This document shows positions 5,900 through 8,648 of a DNA stretch of 8,648 bases, piece by piece. Origin of the DNA: Syntrophales bacterium (lineage in GTDB: Bacteria; Desulfobacterota; Syntrophia; Syntrophales; UBA2192). The stretch covers positions 1 to 8,648 of the forward strand of contig JALOPC010000046.1 in the NCBI GenBank assembly GCA_025454095.1. The letters run 5' to 3'. Under the pieces are notes generated by a model. The model did not search any database, had not been told where the DNA came from, and saw only the letters and a program-made list of their open reading frames with translations. Position 1 is the first letter of the stretch. The number at the start of each line of letters is the position of its first letter. Position numbers and translations under genes: made by a program.

Positions 5900-6847
5900 A
5901 TGGCAAACAACACCAGGAACATATCGGACTACTCGAAGTTTATCGTCGATCTGCGCCGCCACATGTGGATGGCGGGCATCGAGATGGACCTGAGGAGGCT
6001 CATCTGGCAGATCGCCATCACGGGGAAGTACATCTCGGCCAAGATCCACGAATCGAACCGCAAGCTGGCAGGTCTGCGCAACATCCACGGCGACGAGCAG
6101 CTCGCCCTCGACAAGAGCGCGGACATTATCCTGCAAAACCAGCTCCAGTACTCGGGGTTCGTCAAGGCCTACTGCTCCGAGGAACTGGACCGCATCGTCC
6201 CCTACGAAGCGGCCTCCAGCAAATACCACGTCACGGCGGACCCTCTCGACGGCTCCTCGCTCGTGGACACGAATCTTGCGATCGGCACGATCATCGGCAT
6301 CCACCGGGACTCTCCGCTGGCCGCCGAGGGCCGCAAGACCATGGTCGGCGCCATGTACATCACCTACGGGCCCCTTATCACCATGGTCTACTCGGCCGGC
6401 AAGGGCACCCACGAGTTCGTTCTCAACCGCGAGGGCGAGTACGTCCTGTCCGAGGAAAACATCACCCTCGACGAGAAGGGGTCCATCTACAGCCTGGGGG
6501 GACTCCGCAAGGACTGGTTTTCCGGGCATCTGAAGTTCGTCGAAACCCTCGAGGGCGAGGGCTACAAGCTGCGCTACAGCGGCGGCTTCGTCCCCGACAT
6601 CAACCAGATCCTCATCAAGCGGGGCGGGGTCTTCACCTACCCCGGCACGAAGAAGGACCCCAAAGGCAAGCTCCGCCTGATCTTCGAGCTTCAGCCCATG
6701 GCCTTCCTCACCGAGCAGGCCGGCGGCATGGCTACGGACGGCAAGCAGGACATCCTGGCCATCAAGCCCGAAGGCCTCGATCACCGCGAGCCGATCTACA
6801 TCGGAAGCCGCTACGAAGTCGAAAAGGCGCGGGAGTTCCTGACCTGA
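5900..6847 (+). CDS. fbp: Class I fructose-1,6-bisphosphatase
   Basis: A 315-aa cytosolic Mg2+-dependent phosphatase that removes the 1-phosphate of fructose 1,6-bisphosphate to give fructose 6-phosphate, the irreversible step of gluconeogenesis. The metal site is complete: SEE (93-95), the signature DPLDGSS (114-120) and Glu263 in 'IFELQPMAF'. GDEQLALD (64-71) matches the metal-binding loop region. The 6-phosphate side has RY (225-226), Tyr247 and Lys257 (PKGKLRL). The usual Asn-Glu-Gly-Tyr loop is replaced by GGLR (200-203). The C-terminus 'IYIGSRYEVEKAREF' is family-like. Length is slightly below the usual 320-340. The ATG at 5900 has GAGAGGG seven bases upstream. The gene is the first of a two-gene operon with the aldolase, 21 bases apart. 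The overall class assignment is secure; regulation by AMP cannot be judged. Confidence 0.95.
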   Translation: MANNTRNISDYSKFIVDLRRHMWMAGIEMDLRRLIWQIAITGKYISAKIHESNRKLAGLRNIHGDEQLALDKSADIILQNQLQYSGFVKAYCSEELDRIVPYEAASSKYHVTADPLDGSSLVDTNLAIGTIIGIHRDSPLAAEGRKTMVGAMYITYGPLITMVYSAGKGTHEFVLNREGEYVLSEENITLDEKGSIYSLGGLRKDWFSGHLKFVETLEGEGYKLRYSGGFVPDINQILIKRGGVFTYPGTKKDPKGKLRLIFELQPMAFLTEQAGGMATDGKQDILAIKPEGLDHREPIYIGSRYEVEKAREFLT

Positions 6848-6868
6848 ACGACCACACAGGGGGAAAGC

Positions 6869-8314
6869 ATGATCTTCAGCAGCACCGACCAGCTCAAGAA
6901 GGCGATCGACGGCATCCTCAGGATCGAGGGGGACAACGTCCGGGTCCTTGACGAGAAAAAGCTGCGCGGCTCGCTTGTCGACCACCTGGTCTACTCGGCC
7001 GTGCTGTCGGGCGATGCGGGCGTGAAGCAGGCCGCCCGGTGGCTCATCCGCCGTTCCGGGGTCACGCTGGGCGTGCTTCCCTCCTCCATCCAGTCGCTCT
7101 ACGAAGCCATGGGCCGGGGCGAAGCGAAGGGCTTCACCGTGCCGGCCATCAACATCCGCGGTTTGACCTACGAAACGGCCCAGGCCATCTTCCGGGCGGG
7201 CATCAAGGGCAACGTGGGGCCCATTCTTTTCGAGATCGCCCGCTCCGAAATCGGCTACACCGAGCAGCGCCCCGCCGAGTACGCCTGCGCCATCACGGCT
7301 GCGGCCATCAAGACGGGGTGGCGCGGGCCCCTGTTCCTGCAGGGCGACCACTTCCAGATCGGCGTGAAGAAATTCGCGGCCGAGCCGCAGAAGGAAATCG
7401 ATGCCGTGAAGGAGATCGTCCGCGAGGCCGTCGAGGCGGGCTTCTACAACATCGACATCGACTCCTCCACCGTCGTGGACCTGAGCAAGCCCACCGAGGC
7501 GGAGCAGCAGCGCAACAATTTCACGATCGCCGCCGACATCACGGCCTTCATCCGCGGGATCCAGCCCAAGGGCGTGGAGGTCTCGGTGGGCGGGGAAATC
7601 GGCGAGGTGGGCAGCAAGAACAGCACCGTTGGCGAACTGCGGGCCTTCATGGACGGCTACCTCCAGGAGCTGGGAAAACGAGGCAAAGGCCTCAAGGGAA
7701 TCAGCAAGATCAGCGTCCAGACGGGAACCTCCCACGGCGGCGTCGTGCTGCCCGACGGGAGCATCGCCAAGGTGAAGCTCGACTTCGACACCCTGCAGAC
7801 CCTTTCCGAGGCCGCCCGGAAGGAGTTCGGCATGTCGGGCGCCGTCCAGCACGGGGCCTCGACCCTGCCCGACGAGGCCTTCGACAACTTCCCGAAGCGG
7901 GGGACCGCCGAGGTCCACCTGGCCACGGCCTTCCAGAACATGGTCTACGACAGCACGTTCTTCCCGGCTGCGCTGCGGGAGAAGATCTACGACTACATCC
8001 GGAAGGAGCTGAGCGCCGAGAAGGGCGCCCGGGACACGGACGAGCAGTTCATCTACAAGACGCGGAAAAAGGGCTTCGGGCCCTTCAAGAAGGACATGTG
8101 GAACCTCCCTCCCGACGTCCTGAGGGGAATCGGCAAGGAGCTGGAGGACAAGTTCTTCTTCCTCTTCGACAAGCTTGCCGCTCTCAACACGCGGGACGTG
8201 ACGGCGAAGTTCATCAAGCCCGTCGACGTGCCCGTCCCGGCCCCGGCAAGTCTCACGGGCAAGGGACCCGTGAAGGGCGAGAAAAAGGCCGAGGCCTTCG
8301 ACGAAGGGGAGTGA
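6869..8314 (+). CDS. fba: Class II (metal-dependent) fructose-bisphosphate aldolase, long form
   Basis: A 481-aa cytosolic Zn-dependent aldolase that interconverts fructose 1,6-bisphosphate with dihydroxyacetone phosphate and glyceraldehyde 3-phosphate. Class II signatures are present: QGDHF (158-162; catalytic Asp160, metal ligand His161), DIDSS (196-200), the metal-ligand loop GGEIGEVG (241-248), TSHGG (287-291; His289) and the phosphate/metal loop QHGAST (327-332; His328). The following 'TAEVHLAT' (346-353) aligns with the family's K-x-N-x-x-T segment but has His350 where DHAP-binding Asn is usual. It is much longer than FbaA (359 aa) or GatY (284 aa): about 85 extra residues at the N-terminus and a C-terminal extension ending in a Lys/Pro/Ala-rich, probably disordered tail (451-481). 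The ATG at 6869 has AGGGGGA five bases upstream. Together with fbp it forms a gluconeogenic operon. A related ketose-bisphosphate (tagatose) substrate is possible, but the fbp neighbour favours fructose bisphosphate. Confidence 0.9.
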   Translation: MIFSSTDQLKKAIDGILRIEGDNVRVLDEKKLRGSLVDHLVYSAVLSGDAGVKQAARWLIRRSGVTLGVLPSSIQSLYEAMGRGEAKGFTVPAINIRGLTYETAQAIFRAGIKGNVGPILFEIARSEIGYTEQRPAEYACAITAAAIKTGWRGPLFLQGDHFQIGVKKFAAEPQKEIDAVKEIVREAVEAGFYNIDIDSSTVVDLSKPTEAEQQRNNFTIAADITAFIRGIQPKGVEVSVGGEIGEVGSKNSTVGELRAFMDGYLQELGKRGKGLKGISKISVQTGTSHGGVVLPDGSIAKVKLDFDTLQTLSEAARKEFGMSGAVQHGASTLPDEAFDNFPKRGTAEVHLATAFQNMVYDSTFFPAALREKIYDYIRKELSAEKGARDTDEQFIYKTRKKGFGPFKKDMWNLPPDVLRGIGKELEDKFFFLFDKLAALNTRDVTAKFIKPVDVPVPAPASLTGKGPVKGEKKAEAFDEGE

Positions 8315-8359
8315 CAAGCAGGGTATCGGGTATAGAGACGGAAGAAGAGAAGACGCAAG

Positions 8360-8395
8360 AAGGGGCCTGCGGCGAGAATCGCGGGCCCCTTTTTT
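8360..8395 (+). terminator. Intrinsic terminator of the fbp-fba operon
   Basis: GGGGCCTGCG (8362-8371) pairs with CGCGGGCCCC (8380-8389) in a 10-bp stem with one G-U wobble and an 8-base loop. Flanking A/T pairs extend it and a run of six T follows (8390-8395). It lies 45 bases after the aldolase stop and 10 bases before the end of the convergent gene. On the minus strand the trailing sequence is only TTCTT, so any bidirectional activity would be weaker. Confidence 0.93.
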
Positions 8396-8405
8396 ATCGT
8401 GACAG

Positions 8406-8648
8406 CTAGCGGGGGAGAAGGAGAAGGATCAAGCTCACCAGAAAGCAGAACAGGAGGCCGCCCAGCATGAGCGAGCGGGAGGACGAGACCTGCGGAACGA
8501 TCGGCTGCAGGCCGGCCGCGGGTTTTGCGGCAGGCGCCCCTTTTCCGGGGCCGATGCACTGCATCGCCACGGCGTACATCTCGCGCACGCCGTCCGGCAT
8601 GGCGCGGGCATCGTCGTAGCGTTTCCCGTTCACGATGACCTCCCTGCA
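8406..8648 (-). CDS. Small tail-anchored membrane protein of unknown function (possibly partial at the window edge)
   Basis: A minus-strand frame ending at TAG 8406-8408, convergent to the aldolase. From the GTG at 8633 it gives 75 aa: an N-terminal polar part (VNGKRYDDARAMPDGVREM), a Pro/Ala/Gly-rich linker (about 29-52) and a single strongly hydrophobic C-terminal segment (about 54-73, SLMLGGLLFCFLVSL onward) ending in Pro-Arg. That layout predicts a tail-anchored inner-membrane protein with a short cytosolic domain. The N-terminal 'IVNGKRYD...MPxxVRxMY' pattern recalls small deltaproteobacterial proteins of unknown function. GGGAGG (8640-8645) lies six bases before the GTG and supports that start, but the frame is open to the window edge (CREVI before it), so a longer protein is possible. 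Confidence 0.65.
   Translation of the reverse strand, partial: CREVIVNGKRYDDARAMPDGVREMYAVAMQCIGPGKGAPAAKPAAGLQPIVPQVSSSRSLMLGGLLFCFLVSLILLLLPR

Noticed and set aside
4016..5993. Long plus-strand open frames opposite the ABC ATPase gene
   Set aside because: Their translations are Arg/Pro/His-rich with no domains, and the minus strand has two complete sets of ABC motifs.
6566..6616. Loss of the FBPase interface arginine (pig Arg243)
   Set aside because: At first the Asn-Gln at 235-236 looked like a replacement. Counting back from Lys274 in the pig sequence shows Arg243-Tyr244 correspond to RY at 225-226, which are conserved.
5864..8317. 817-codon open frame antisense to both fbp and fba
   Set aside because: It spans two well-supported enzymes and their spacer, with repetitive composition and no recognisable motif. 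It is a codon-bias shadow.

Overview
The window is GC-rich apart from a short AT-rich promoter region near 1200-1400. Its gene content suggests an anaerobic deltaproteobacterium (Desulfobacterota), possibly of the Syntrophales or a related syntrophic group. That placement is an inference from gene style: a multi-PAS LuxR regulator, a class I FBPase next to a long class II aldolase, and a small 'VNGKRYDD'-type protein. No rRNA, tRNA, mobile element or CRISPR array was found.

Layout. Positions 1-22 are the last codons of a plus-strand gene, closed by a strong intrinsic terminator (54-83). Next is a plus-strand classical short-chain dehydrogenase/reductase (223-1011). Positions 1012-1415 form a 404-base gap. 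Its first half holds several RNA hairpins and a near-perfect Shine-Dalgarno in front of an 8-codon ORF. Its second half is AT-rich and holds an 11-bp tandem repeat and a good sigma70-type promoter. That promoter drives a 723-aa cytoplasmic regulator with four PAS domains, a coiled coil and a C-terminal LuxR-type helix-turn-helix (1416-3587).

Convergent to it is a tightly overlapping three-gene minus-strand operon, read from 5768 down to 3642. It encodes a DUF3024-like protein, a ModF-like protein with two fused ABC ATPase domains and no membrane part, and a small cysteine-rich YkgJ-like metal- or cluster-binding protein.

Divergent from that operon is a plus-strand pair for gluconeogenesis: class I fructose-1,6-bisphosphatase (5900-6847) and, 21 bases later, a long class II fructose-bisphosphate aldolase (6869-8314). 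The aldolase makes FBP from triose phosphates and the phosphatase removes the 1-phosphate, so together they form the committed upper part of gluconeogenesis. A strong terminator (8360-8395) ends this operon. The right edge holds a minus-strand tail-anchored small protein.

Most of the window is ordinary housekeeping and regulatory content. The parts most worth a second look are the structured leader-like DNA at 1025-1200, the transporter-less ModF/YkgJ/DUF3024 operon, the PAS-LuxR regulator with its repeat-bearing promoter, and unusual active-site residues in the aldolase and the phosphatase.
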